Assembly: GCF_014196965.1 (NCBI RefSeq)
Contig: NZ_JACIEQ010000001.1
Span: 806,001-870,000 of the forward strand
Length of the DNA: 64,000 bases
Reading direction: 5' to 3'
Source of the DNA: Actibacterium naphthalenivorans
GTDB lineage: Bacteria; Pseudomonadota; Alphaproteobacteria; Rhodobacterales; Rhodobacteraceae
Numbering within the stretch: the first letter of the stretch is position 1; every line of letters starts with the position of its first letter. The notes under the pieces were generated by a model. The model had not been told where the DNA came from. It saw nothing but the letters and a program-made list of their open reading frames with translations, and did no database searches. Shown here in pieces: positions 8,932 through 16,557 of this stretch. The translations under genes were made by a program, and so were the position numbers.

Positions 8932-9290
8932 GCGCCATCCTCCGTCAGATAGCCATCCATCGACGGGATCAGATCGACCACGTCATAGGCCACGCCGCCG
9001 CCGGGCCAGACGCTGATTGCCAGATCCCCGACGGCGCCCGGCGCCGCATAGCCGATCCAGACCCCCGCCAGCGTGGCGGTCGCAAGACCGGCAAGCGCGG
9101 GCCAGCCGCCCACCGCCCCGGACAGGCGCCGCCAGATCCCCCGGCGCGGCGCGGCCACGGGTGCGGGCTGTTGCGCCGACGCATCGGCAAGGACACGCGC
9201 CAGAAGCGCTGCAGAGGGCACCGGCGCCGTATCGCGCGCGGCCTGGAAGAAATCTTCCAGCTCTCGTTCCTGTTCGTACAGATCAGCCAT
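8928..9290 (-). CDS. Small single-pass membrane protein, putative anti-sigma factor
   Basis: A 120-residue protein with a charged cytoplasmic N-terminal helix (MADLYEQERELEDFFQAARD), a proline-rich linker, one membrane segment at about 68-92, and a short periplasmic tail. It overlaps the end of the sigma factor gene by 8 bp and is coupled to the metal-resistance-type gene downstream. By position and topology it is likely the membrane anti-sigma factor. It has no zinc-binding HxxxCxxC motif, so it is not a classical ZAS anti-sigma, and the function is an inference. Confidence 0.6.
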   Translation of the reverse strand: MADLYEQERELEDFFQAARDTAPVPSAALLARVLADASAQQPAPVAAPRRGIWRRLSGAVGGWPALAGLATATLAGVWIGYAAPGAVGDLAISVWPGGGVAYDVVDLIPSMDGYLTEDGA

Positions 9291-9867
9291 CGGTATACCC
9301 CAGTTCTTCACGCCGCTCCGCCAATACGGCGGCCAGCGCCCGCTTTCCCCGTGCGGTCAGACTTTCGACCGCCTCGACACTAATTTCCAGCACTTCGGCG
9401 ATCTCGGGGTTCGCCAACCCTTCGATATGCCGCAGCACCACCGCCTGCCGCTGCCGTTCCGGCAGCGTGAGCAGCGCCTCGTCCAGCGCCCGCGCCCGTG
9501 ACGCGGCCAGCAGACGGGCCTCGGCCCCCGGCGCATCATCCTCGGGTTCGGGCACCGAATCGAGCGCCACGCCCCGCGCCTTGCGCAGCCGGTCGGTGCA
9601 CAGGTTGGCCACGACCCGGAACAGCCAGGTTGTGACCTTCGCCTCGCCCTGGCGCCATTCGGGTGCGACCCGCCACAGGCGCAGCATCGCCTCCTGCGCC
9701 ACGTCCTCGGCCTCGGCCATGTCGCCCAGCATGCGCATGGCGAACCCCAGCGCGCGCGGCGTCATGCGCAGCGTCAGGGCACGGGCAGCCGCCTCGTCGC
9801 CGTTGCCGTAGAGCACCAGCAGCGCCTCGTCCGAAACTTCATCTTGCGCGTCGAAGGCCATGTCCAT
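9283..9867 (-). CDS. ECF-family RNA polymerase sigma factor
   Basis: A 194-residue group IV sigma factor. Region 2 spans about residues 25-95, including the core-binding DVAQEAMLRLWR segment and the -10 recognition helix (KVTTWLFRVVANLCTDRLRK). Region 4 (about 130-185) contains LPERQRQAVVLRHIEGLANPEIA and the -35 recognition helix. No extra C-terminal domain is present. It heads a three-gene overlapping operon with a small membrane protein and a periplasmic sensor-like protein, so it probably answers an envelope or metal stress. The start could also be the ATG two codons downstream. Confidence 0.92.
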   Translation of the reverse strand: MDMAFDAQDEVSDEALLVLYGNGDEAAARALTLRMTPRALGFAMRMLGDMAEAEDVAQEAMLRLWRVAPEWRQGEAKVTTWLFRVVANLCTDRLRKARGVALDSVPEPEDDAPGAEARLLAASRARALDEALLTLPERQRQAVVLRHIEGLANPEIAEVLEISVEAVESLTARGKRALAAVLAERREELGYTDG

Positions 9868-9919
9868 CCTGCTGAAGGCCTAGCCTGTATCGTCTCCGGC
9901 GACAATCACGGCCCTGTGC

Positions 9920-9952
9920 GCGGCCCCGGCCATCCATACCGGGCGGGGCCGC
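9920..9952. terminator. Hairpin between EF-hand and sigma factor genes
   Basis: A perfect 9-bp stem (GCGGCCCCG / CGGGGCCGC) with a 15-nt loop lies between the end of the EF-hand gene and the sigma factor start. There is no T-run on the minus strand, so termination is uncertain. Confidence 0.4.
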
Positions 9953-9968
9953 GCTGTTTCATGCCGCG

Positions 9969-10529
9969 TCAGTGGTGCATCTGAAACCGGCCACCCATAT
10001 GCCCTTCGGCAAAGCGCGCGCGGGCCGCGTCGAACTCTTCGGGCGAAATGGCGCCGTTGCCATCCGTATCCAGCATCTGGAACATCCGGTCGGCGGCCGG
10101 GGCCTGCGACAGTTCCTCAAGGCTCAGCAGCCCGTCGGCATTCTGATCCAGAAGCTCGATCATCCGGGCCGCGCGTTGCGCGCGCATTTCCGGCGTCACC
10201 TCGAACCGCTGCATGCCACCATCGTGACGGGCCATCCGGTCGGCCCAACGCCCGCCATCGGCCGGCCGCGCGGCCTGCATTTCCTCCGCCGAAATCGTAC
10301 CGTCCTTGTCGGCGTCGATCGTGTCGAACCGGTTTTTCATCGGCACCTGCAACTCTTCCATCGTCAGGCCGCCGTCCTTATTGGCATCAAGCTGCTCGAA
10401 GCTCTGCATCCCCGGCCCGAACCCGGCGCCATCCTGCGGCCCGCGCGCCGTTGCGGGCATGGCGGCGGTCAGCACCGCGGCCCCCAGCGTAAGGGCGGAA
10501 ATCGTGCTCAGAAAAATCTTGCGAGTCAT
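9969..10529 (-). CDS. Secreted EF-hand calcium-binding protein
   Basis: A 186-residue exported protein with a signal peptide (about residues 1-29, ending ATA-RG). Four EF-hand loops follow: DANKDGGLTMEE, DADKDGTISAEE, DQNADGLLSLEE and DTDGNGAISPEE. All keep acidic residues at loop positions 1, 3 and 12 or close variants, so calcium binding is plausible. The start at 10529 is supported by an AGGAG ribosome binding site; a longer in-frame start exists upstream without one. It lies immediately upstream of the ECF sigma operon on the same strand, and the two may be functionally linked, which is inference. Confidence 0.88.
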   Translation of the reverse strand: MTRKIFLSTISALTLGAAVLTAAMPATARGPQDGAGFGPGMQSFEQLDANKDGGLTMEELQVPMKNRFDTIDADKDGTISAEEMQAARPADGGRWADRMARHDGGMQRFEVTPEMRAQRAARMIELLDQNADGLLSLEELSQAPAADRMFQMLDTDGNGAISPEEFDAARARFAEGHMGGRFQMHH

Positions 10530-10646
10530 TGATTGTCTCCTGCTTTCAACTTCGCGTTTTCCAACGCCGGCCACCGCCCGCGTTCACAAATTCAAACGCG
10601 CCAAGCGGAAACTTCCGTCGCCAAAGATACATCTTTTTTGCGACAT

Positions 10647-10682
10647 CCCGCCGCAACGGCTGTCACGACCCTGTGCGGCGGG
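10647..10682 (+). other. Hairpin in the region upstream of the DUF983 gene
   Basis: A perfect 9-bp inverted repeat (CCCGCCGCA / TGCGGCGGG) with an 18-nt loop is followed by ctatttt. It sits in the 215-bp gap between the divergent EF-hand and DUF983 genes. It may be a leader hairpin or a regulator site; nothing identifies its role. Confidence 0.35.
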
Positions 10683-10744
10683 CTATTTTCCTGTAGATTA
10701 TGGTCTGCCGCGCATGGAGGGATGCGTCGGCGCAAAGAGAAAGC

Positions 10745-11128
10745 ATGTATATGGCAGAGCCGATTGAACGGCTGGTGCGGCCCGCGCTTTGGCGTGGCTG
10801 GCGCCGGCGTTGTCCAAATTGCGGGGCAGGCCCGATGTTGCGCGGATATCTGAAGGTCCGCGACACCTGCGCGGTGTGCCACGAAGAGCTGCACCATCAC
10901 CGCGCCGATGACGGCCCGGCCTACCTGACGATCCTGATCGTCGGCCATCTGATGGCGCCGGTCATCCTGTGGGCCTTCGCCACCTTCCGCCCCGACCCGC
11001 TGGTGCTGGCCTCGATATTCTCGGTTGGCTGTGTCGGGCTCTCGCTTTACCTTCTTCCCCGGTTGAAGGGGCTGATGGTGGCGCTGCAATGGGCGAAGAA
11101 GATGCACGGGTTCGGAGCGAAGGGCTGA
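10745..11128 (+). CDS. DUF983 membrane protein with zinc-ribbon
   Basis: A 127-residue inner-membrane protein of unknown function. Two CxxC pairs (CPNCG and CAVC) near residues 20-45 form a likely zinc ribbon. Two transmembrane helices follow (about 58-80 and 85-105). Family members occur widely in alphaproteobacteria. The start at 10745 is chosen for an AGAGA-type ribosome binding site; 10751 is the alternative. Its end overlaps the start of the NUDIX gene by 40 bp, suggesting coupled expression. Confidence 0.82.
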   Translation: MYMAEPIERLVRPALWRGWRRRCPNCGAGPMLRGYLKVRDTCAVCHEELHHHRADDGPAYLTILIVGHLMAPVILWAFATFRPDPLVLASIFSVGCVGLSLYLLPRLKGLMVALQWAKKMHGFGAKG

Positions 11129-11805
11129 GCCCGCCCGACAAATCCGCGCTGCGCGACGCGGCGACGGTGATCATGCTGCGCGACGCGCGCACCGCGCCGA
11201 AGGTTCTGATGGGCCAGCGTGGCGCGGCGGCGGCCTTCATGCCCAACAAGTTCGTGTTTCCCGGCGGCGCGGTGGATGATGTGGATGCCGCCGTGCCCCT
11301 GTCGCCGCCCCTGAATCCGGCCTGCGACGCCCGCCTCAAAGACAGGGCCGACCCGGCGCTGGCATCGGCGCTGGTGGCCGCGGGCATCCGTGAGGTGTGG
11401 GAGGAAACCGGGCTGATCCTGGGCCGGCCCGGCGATTGGCCGGCAGATGCGCCCAGAGGCTGGCGCGGATTTGCCGCCTCGGGCCATCTGCCCAGTCCCG
11501 AGGGGTTTCATTTCATCTTTCGCGCCATCACCCCGCTCGGCCGCCCGCGCCGGTTCGATGCGCGGTTCTTTCTGGTCGAGGCCGACCGGGCCGTGGGCGA
11601 TCTGGATGATTTCTCGCGCGCCGAGGATGAGTTGAGCCATCTGCAATGGGTTCCGCTGCCCAAGGCACGCGGCTTCGACCTGCCCTTCATCACCGAGGTC
11701 GTTCTGGCGGAAATCGCGGGCCTGCTGGAAACCGGCCTGCCACCGGCAAGCGTGCCCTTCTTCAACAATACCCCCGCAGCGTCGGAGTTTCTGCGGATCG
11801 CCTAG
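11089..11805 (+). CDS. NUDIX hydrolase with expanded Nudix box
   Basis: A 238-residue hydrolase expected to cleave nucleoside-diphosphate-linked substrates such as coenzyme A or nucleotide sugars. The first part of the motif reads FVFPGGAVDDVD and the second REVWEETGLIL. About 35 residues are inserted between them, as in the NUDT7/NUDT19-like branch. The substrate is not identifiable. The start ATG lies inside the end of the DUF983 gene. The 3' end overlaps the convergent transporter gene by 4 bp. Confidence 0.82.
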   Translation: MGEEDARVRSEGLSPPDKSALRDAATVIMLRDARTAPKVLMGQRGAAAAFMPNKFVFPGGAVDDVDAAVPLSPPLNPACDARLKDRADPALASALVAAGIREVWEETGLILGRPGDWPADAPRGWRGFAASGHLPSPEGFHFIFRAITPLGRPRRFDARFFLVEADRAVGDLDDFSRAEDELSHLQWVPLPKARGFDLPFITEVVLAEIAGLLETGLPPASVPFFNNTPAASEFLRIA

Positions 11806-12695
11806 GCCAGCAGAACGATGGCCGCGATCGACAGGGCGATCAGCGCGATCCCCGCAAGCTCGCGCCCCGAAGAGCGTTCGCGGAACACCAGCCATGCCAC
11901 CAGCACCGAAAACACCAGCTCCACCTGCCCCAGCGCCCGCACATAGGCGGCGTTCTGCAGGGTGAACGCGGTGAACCAGCCCAGGCTGCCCAGCATGCCC
12001 GTGATCCCCACCAGCGCGGTCTTGCGCCAGCTTGCCATGACCCGCCCCAACGCGCCCGGTTCGGTCAGCCGCAGCCACAGCGCCATGCCGATGGTCTGCG
12101 ATGCCGTCACCACCGCCAGCGTCAGCGCCGCCCGCAGGAAGAAACCGCCGCCCTCCAGCGCCAGCGATGCCCCGCGATAGCCGATGGCCGACGCGCCGAA
12201 CGCCGCCCCCGCCAGCAGCCCCAGCGCCGAGGCGCGGTTCCACGGGCTGCCCCCCGCCGCGCCGGGCGGGCGCGACAGCAGGATGACCCCGGCCACCCCG
12301 ATCAGGATGGCGGCAAAGCCCGCCAGGCTCACCGCCTCGCCCAGCACAGCCAGCGAGAACAGCGCGACCAGAACGGTTTCGGTTTTCGTGAAGGCGATGC
12401 CGACGGCGAAGTTGCGCTCTGCAAACAGCGCCACCGTGGCGAAGGTGGCGATGACCTGCATCAGCCCGCCGCTCAGCGCGAAGGCCCAGAACCGGGCAGG
12501 CATGCCGGGCGCGGGCGCCCCGGATGCCACGATCAGCGCCCCTGCCAGCGCCGCCGCCAGCGGAGCGGCGAACAGAAATCGCGAAAACGTCGCGCCGCCG
12601 GTGCCGAGACCCGCCGACCGAAGCTGTTTTTGCAGCATGAAGCGCACGGTCTGCACCGCCGCAGCCGCGAGTGTGATGATAACCCAAAGCTCCAT
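11802..12695 (-). CDS. EamA-family drug/metabolite transporter
   Basis: A 297-residue inner-membrane protein with about ten hydrophobic helices in two EamA halves, the DMT superfamily layout. In-family residues include GIAFTKTETVLVALFS in helix 4 and a homologous RALGQVELVFSVLVAWL in helix 9. The substrate is unknown; family members export amino acids or metabolites. The start at 12695 (MELWVIITL) has AGGGG just upstream; longer starts lack a ribosome binding site. Confidence 0.85.
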   Translation of the reverse strand: MELWVIITLAAAAVQTVRFMLQKQLRSAGLGTGGATFSRFLFAAPLAAALAGALIVASGAPAPGMPARFWAFALSGGLMQVIATFATVALFAERNFAVGIAFTKTETVLVALFSLAVLGEAVSLAGFAAILIGVAGVILLSRPPGAAGGSPWNRASALGLLAGAAFGASAIGYRGASLALEGGGFFLRAALTLAVVTASQTIGMALWLRLTEPGALGRVMASWRKTALVGITGMLGSLGWFTAFTLQNAAYVRALGQVELVFSVLVAWLVFRERSSGRELAGIALIALSIAAIVLLA

Positions 12696-12737
12696 GGCCC
12701 CTGATGCCATGCGGCCGGGCACGGGTCGAGGGCCGTG

Positions 12738-13637
12738 CTAGCGCCGCCAGAGCGGATGCGGCACCGGATCTTTCGCCCGGAACAGAAAGCGGCGGAACAC
12801 TTCGGCGTAAGAGCGAAAGCGATAGCCCTCGTTGCGGCCGAGATAGCGGCCCGGATCCCCGGCATAAAGCCGGGGCAGCCGGTACCACGGCACCGCGGGG
12901 TGCATGTGATGCACCACATGCAGGTTGTTGTTGAGGAACAGAAAGGCCAGCGGGCCCCGGTCTTCGATGATCACGGTGCGGCCGCGCACCCGCTCATGCG
13001 CCTGATGTTCCAGAAAGGTGCGGATCTTCAGGATCGACAGGGCGATATAGGTGGCCAGCAGATAGGCCGGAACCGGCATCGCCGCGCCCCGCAGCCAGAA
13101 CAGCACCAACGCCACCGCCGGGATGTGCCACAGCCAGCCGGCCAGCACCGACCGGTCGCCCGACCGGATCGCGCGCAGGTCCGCAGCCATGAATGCCGCC
13201 TGCCCGATCACCGGCCCGATCAGCAGCCGCCCGGCAAGGGTGTTGTTCGCGCCAAGCACGGCCTGCACCGGGCGCGGCAGACGCTCCCACCGGCCCGGAT
13301 CCAGATAGTTGGATTCCGGGTCGTCATACGGATCGGTCAGGATTGCGTCGCGGTGATGTGCCAGATGGGTATCGCGGAACCGCAGATAGGGCACGCAAAG
13401 CGACAACGCCGGAAACACCAGCGCCGCGCTCAGGGTGCGGTTGCGGAACGGGTGGCCGTGGATCACCTCGTGGCTCAGCGATGAATGCAGCACGATGGCC
13501 AGGGCCGTGACACCAACACCGAGCGGCAGCCACAGGTCGGCCAACCATGTGCTGCCCAGCCCCCATGCGCCATAGCACAGGCCTGCAAGCGCCAGCGTGG
13601 GCCATTCGGCCAAGCCGCGAAACCGTTGTTTTTCCAT
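12738..13637 (-). CDS. Membrane fatty acid desaturase family protein
   Basis: A 299-residue integral membrane di-iron enzyme. Three histidine clusters are present: HSSLSHEVIHGH (about 51-62), HLAHH (about 90-94) and HVVHHMH (near 240). About four to six membrane helices lie around them. It should introduce a double bond or hydroxyl into a lipid or related hydrocarbon; the exact substrate is unknown. The start has GGGGAAG upstream. It is transcribed divergently from an XRE regulator 102 bp away, which is a candidate controller. Confidence 0.88.
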   Translation of the reverse strand: MEKQRFRGLAEWPTLALAGLCYGAWGLGSTWLADLWLPLGVGVTALAIVLHSSLSHEVIHGHPFRNRTLSAALVFPALSLCVPYLRFRDTHLAHHRDAILTDPYDDPESNYLDPGRWERLPRPVQAVLGANNTLAGRLLIGPVIGQAAFMAADLRAIRSGDRSVLAGWLWHIPAVALVLFWLRGAAMPVPAYLLATYIALSILKIRTFLEHQAHERVRGRTVIIEDRGPLAFLFLNNNLHVVHHMHPAVPWYRLPRLYAGDPGRYLGRNEGYRFRSYAEVFRRFLFRAKDPVPHPLWRR

Positions 13638-13739
13638 CGCTTCCCCCGTTCGGAACAGCTTGGGGATAGCGGGCGATGCTGCGGCTGCACATTCCAATAA
13701 TGGTTACCAAATTTTCATAATTGCTGTATTTGCTTACCG

Positions 13740-14600
13740 ATGGTGATCAAAATCGACAAAAACACCCGCGCCCGGCTGCTGCGCACCCGCCTGTTGGCCG
13801 CGATGGATCTGCGCGGCACCAGCCAAAGCGCGCTGGCCCGCGCGGCGGGGGTTGATCGCTCGACCATTTCGCAACTGCTGACAGACAGGGCCGCGCGGCT
13901 GCCCAACGCGCAGGTGGTCGGGGAATGCGCGGCGGCGCTCGGCGTGTCGGCCGATTGGCTGCTCGGCCTCAGCGACCGGCCCGAAAGCGCGGCAGACCTT
14001 CTGGCCACCAGCTTTGCCATGACAAAGGCCCAGCGCGCGCTGATCGACGAGCAGATCTTTGAATGGCACCGCGAGGCGGCAGGCTACAAGATCCGCCATG
14101 TTCCGGCCGGGCTGCCCGACATGCTGAAAACGCATGAAGTGCTGCGCTGGGAATATCGCCCCCATCTGGGCCGGACCACCGAACAGGCCATCGGCGCCTC
14201 AGAAGACCGGCTGAACTGGATGCGCGGGGCGCGCTCCGACTATGAGATCGCGGTGCCCCTGCACGAGCTGGAAAGCTTCGCCCGGGGCGAAGGGTATTAT
14301 CGCGGCCTGCCCGCCGATCTGCGGCGCGCGCAGATCGACCGGTTTCTGGCCCTGCACGACCAGCTTTTCCCGTCGCTACGGCTGATGCTGTTCGATGCGC
14401 GGCGGGTGTTCTCGGCCCCCGTCACCGTCTTCGGCCCGATGCTGGCGGTGTTTTACCTCGGGCAGAACTATCTTGCCTTCCGCGATACCGAGCGGGTCGA
14501 GGCGTTCACCCGCCATTTCGACGGGCTGGTGCGCGAGGCCACGGTTTCGGATCGCGACTGGCCCGGGCATCTTGCAACGCTCCGGGCCGAAATCACCTGA
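13740..14600 (+). CDS. XRE-family helix-turn-helix regulator
   Basis: A 286-residue protein with an N-terminal HTH (about residues 10-78; SQSALARAAGVDRSTISQLL contains the recognition helix). A longer C-terminal domain of unrecognised fold follows, containing aromatic segments such as HEVLRWEYRPHLG. That half may bind a ligand. It faces the fatty acid desaturase gene across a short AT-rich spacer, so control of lipid desaturation is a reasonable but untested guess. Confidence 0.8.
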   Translation: MVIKIDKNTRARLLRTRLLAAMDLRGTSQSALARAAGVDRSTISQLLTDRAARLPNAQVVGECAAALGVSADWLLGLSDRPESAADLLATSFAMTKAQRALIDEQIFEWHREAAGYKIRHVPAGLPDMLKTHEVLRWEYRPHLGRTTEQAIGASEDRLNWMRGARSDYEIAVPLHELESFARGEGYYRGLPADLRRAQIDRFLALHDQLFPSLRLMLFDARRVFSAPVTVFGPMLAVFYLGQNYLAFRDTERVEAFTRHFDGLVREATVSDRDWPGHLATLRAEIT

Positions 14601-14617
14601 TCACACGCGCCGGCCCG

Positions 14618-15661
14618 TCAGAACGGCATCGGATACGCCATGCGGGCGGCGGCGATATCCTCCAGCACCTCCTGGCCCAGCGTCAGCTCCGCCGCGCCCA
14701 GAACGGTATCCAGCTGCGCCAGCGAGGTGGCGCCGATGATCGGGATCACCGGATAGGGCCGCGCCATCACAAACGCGATCGCCATCTGCACCGGGTCCAG
14801 CCCATGCGCGTTGGCGATGCCCATATAGGCCGAGACGGCCTCCCACACAAAAGGCGTGACGCGCCCGCCCAGCGTGGCGCTGCGCGCGCGGCGGGTGCCT
14901 TCGGGCGTCACGTCGCCCGCGTATTTGCCGCTCAGAAGCCCGTTGGCCAGCGGCGAATAGGCCAGCAGCGTCACATCCTCGTTCACGCCAAGCTCTGCCA
15001 GATCCAGATCGTAAAGGCGGCACAGCAGCGAATACTCGTTCTGGATGGATTGCACGCGCGGCGCGCCCTTCGCCTCGGCCAGACGCAGCCATTCGGCCGT
15101 GCCCCACGCGGTTTCGTTCGACAGGCCGAACTGGCGCAGCTTGCCTTCCTGAACAAGGGTCTGAAGCGTATCGAGCGCCTCTTCCATATGCGCCAGCGTC
15201 TCGGCGCGATCCTGCTTCGACGGGTCATAGGCCCATTGCTGCCGAAAGTGATACGAGCCCCGGTTCGGCCAGTGAAACTGATAGAGGTCGATCACATCGG
15301 TCTTCAGCCGCTTCAGCGATGCCTCGACGCATTCGGTGATGCTCGCACGGCTGATCGGGGCGCCGTCCCGCGTGGCCTTGCTGCCCGCGCCGGTGATCTT
15401 GGTGGCGATGATCACCTCGTCGCGGCGGCCGGTGCGGGCGAACCATTCGCCGATGATCTCTTCTGTGCGGCCCACGGTTTCGGGCAGCACGGGATTGACC
15501 GGGTACATCTCTGCCGTGTCGATGAAGTTCACGCCGCGATCAAGTGCCATGTCGATCTGCGCATGGCCTTCGTCCAGCGTGTTCTGGTTGCCCCAGGTCA
15601 TCGACCCCAGGCAGATCTCGGAAACCTCAAGACCGCAGCGGCCGAGTTTGACTTTTTGCAT
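14618..15661 (-). CDS. Aldo/keto reductase (Tas-like)
   Basis: A 347-residue NADPH-dependent oxidoreductase. The catalytic tetrad appears as Asp/Tyr in FIDTAEMYPV, Lys in IIATKITG and His in LYQFHWPN. The C-terminal IIGATS segment binds the cofactor phosphate. The length and the opening (KLGRCGLEVSEICLGSMTWG) match the Tas/YajO-type group. The physiological substrate is unknown. The start at 15661 has CAGGGG upstream. Convergent with the XRE gene, 17 bp apart. Confidence 0.9.
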   Translation of the reverse strand: MQKVKLGRCGLEVSEICLGSMTWGNQNTLDEGHAQIDMALDRGVNFIDTAEMYPVNPVLPETVGRTEEIIGEWFARTGRRDEVIIATKITGAGSKATRDGAPISRASITECVEASLKRLKTDVIDLYQFHWPNRGSYHFRQQWAYDPSKQDRAETLAHMEEALDTLQTLVQEGKLRQFGLSNETAWGTAEWLRLAEAKGAPRVQSIQNEYSLLCRLYDLDLAELGVNEDVTLLAYSPLANGLLSGKYAGDVTPEGTRRARSATLGGRVTPFVWEAVSAYMGIANAHGLDPVQMAIAFVMARPYPVIPIIGATSLAQLDTVLGAAELTLGQEVLEDIAAARMAYPMPF

Positions 15662-15736
15662 GGGATGCCCCTGAATATCCACGTTCCGGGCGCACAGTTA
15701 TTGCCGCCGCGCGTCAGGGCAACCCTTAAAACAGGA

Positions 15737-16453
15737 TCAGCGCAAACTGATGTCCACACCAAGCAGCAGGCTGGTGCCGATACCGGGGTAGTGCTTGACG
15801 GCCGTGCCAAGGGCGGCCCGGCTGCGGGCCAGCACCGGCAGGTCGACCCCGGCCCCGACCGCGAAGAAATCCTGATGCTCGGTGATCTGCCCGCCGGTAT
15901 CCAGCAGCGCCGAGGTCAGCGACATGTCCGCGCGCGCGATCCGCCGGCCGGCCCCGGCGGACAGATACCCGGCCAGCTTTCCCCCCAGGGGTTGTCGCAG
16001 CCGCAGGCCAAGCTCGGCCTCCAGGGATCTGGATCGCAGATCGATGTCGATCGGATCGGTCAGGATGTCGATCCCCTCCGGCAGCACATAAAGGCTCTGG
16101 CCATAGGCGAAGGCCACCCGCCCTTCGACCGCCAGTCGCGGCGTTACCGGAAGCGTGGTCACCACGCCAAGCGAAACCTCGGACGAATGGCGGATGTCGT
16201 AATCGACCGAGCCGCCCAGAGAGACCGGCCCCACCCCGCCCTGCCCGGTTCCACCTGTCGTCGCCGAGGGCTCCGCCGAAGGCGTGGATGCCGGCGGCAG
16301 GGCCAGAAACCGGCGCGCTGTTTCGTCCAGAAGCGCCAATGAATAGAAAATATCCTCACCGTTTCGATATCCGAAAACCGGGGCGGTTTTCGCATCTGTT
16401 ACCAGCGGATGCCCGCACCCGCCCAAGCCGAACGATAGAATGAAAAAAACCAA
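15737..16453 (-). CDS. Putative outer-membrane lipoprotein/beta-rich protein, start unclear
   Basis: A roughly 238-residue protein with a hydrophobic N-terminus ending in a lipobox (LGGC), so probably a lipoprotein. It has a Pro/Ser/Thr/Gly linker near 50-75 and a C-terminal half rich in alternating strands (VSLGVVTTL, LAVEGRVAFAYG, SLEAELGLRLR, GTSLLLGVDISLR) suggesting a beta-barrel-like fold. No family was recognised. No in-frame ATG precedes the signal peptide: TTG 16453 has no nearby ribosome binding site, while a GGGAGG motif near 16480 points to initiation at ATC 16468 or CTG 16459. It is divergent from the RTX gene, so both may serve the cell surface. Confidence 0.6.
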   Translation of the reverse strand: MVFFILSFGLGGCGHPLVTDAKTAPVFGYRNGEDIFYSLALLDETARRFLALPPASTPSAEPSATTGGTGQGGVGPVSLGGSVDYDIRHSSEVSLGVVTTLPVTPRLAVEGRVAFAYGQSLYVLPEGIDILTDPIDIDLRSRSLEAELGLRLRQPLGGKLAGYLSAGAGRRIARADMSLTSALLDTGGQITEHQDFFAVGAGVDLPVLARSRAALGTAVKHYPGIGTSLLLGVDISLR

Positions 16454-16557
16454 TCCCAGATGCCAGATACGATGATCCTCCCGGCCAAACCGCTTTCCCT
16501 TTTGTCAAAAACTCATAGAGTTCCGGCGCGATGCTTGATGTTCCCAAAGGTACCGAA

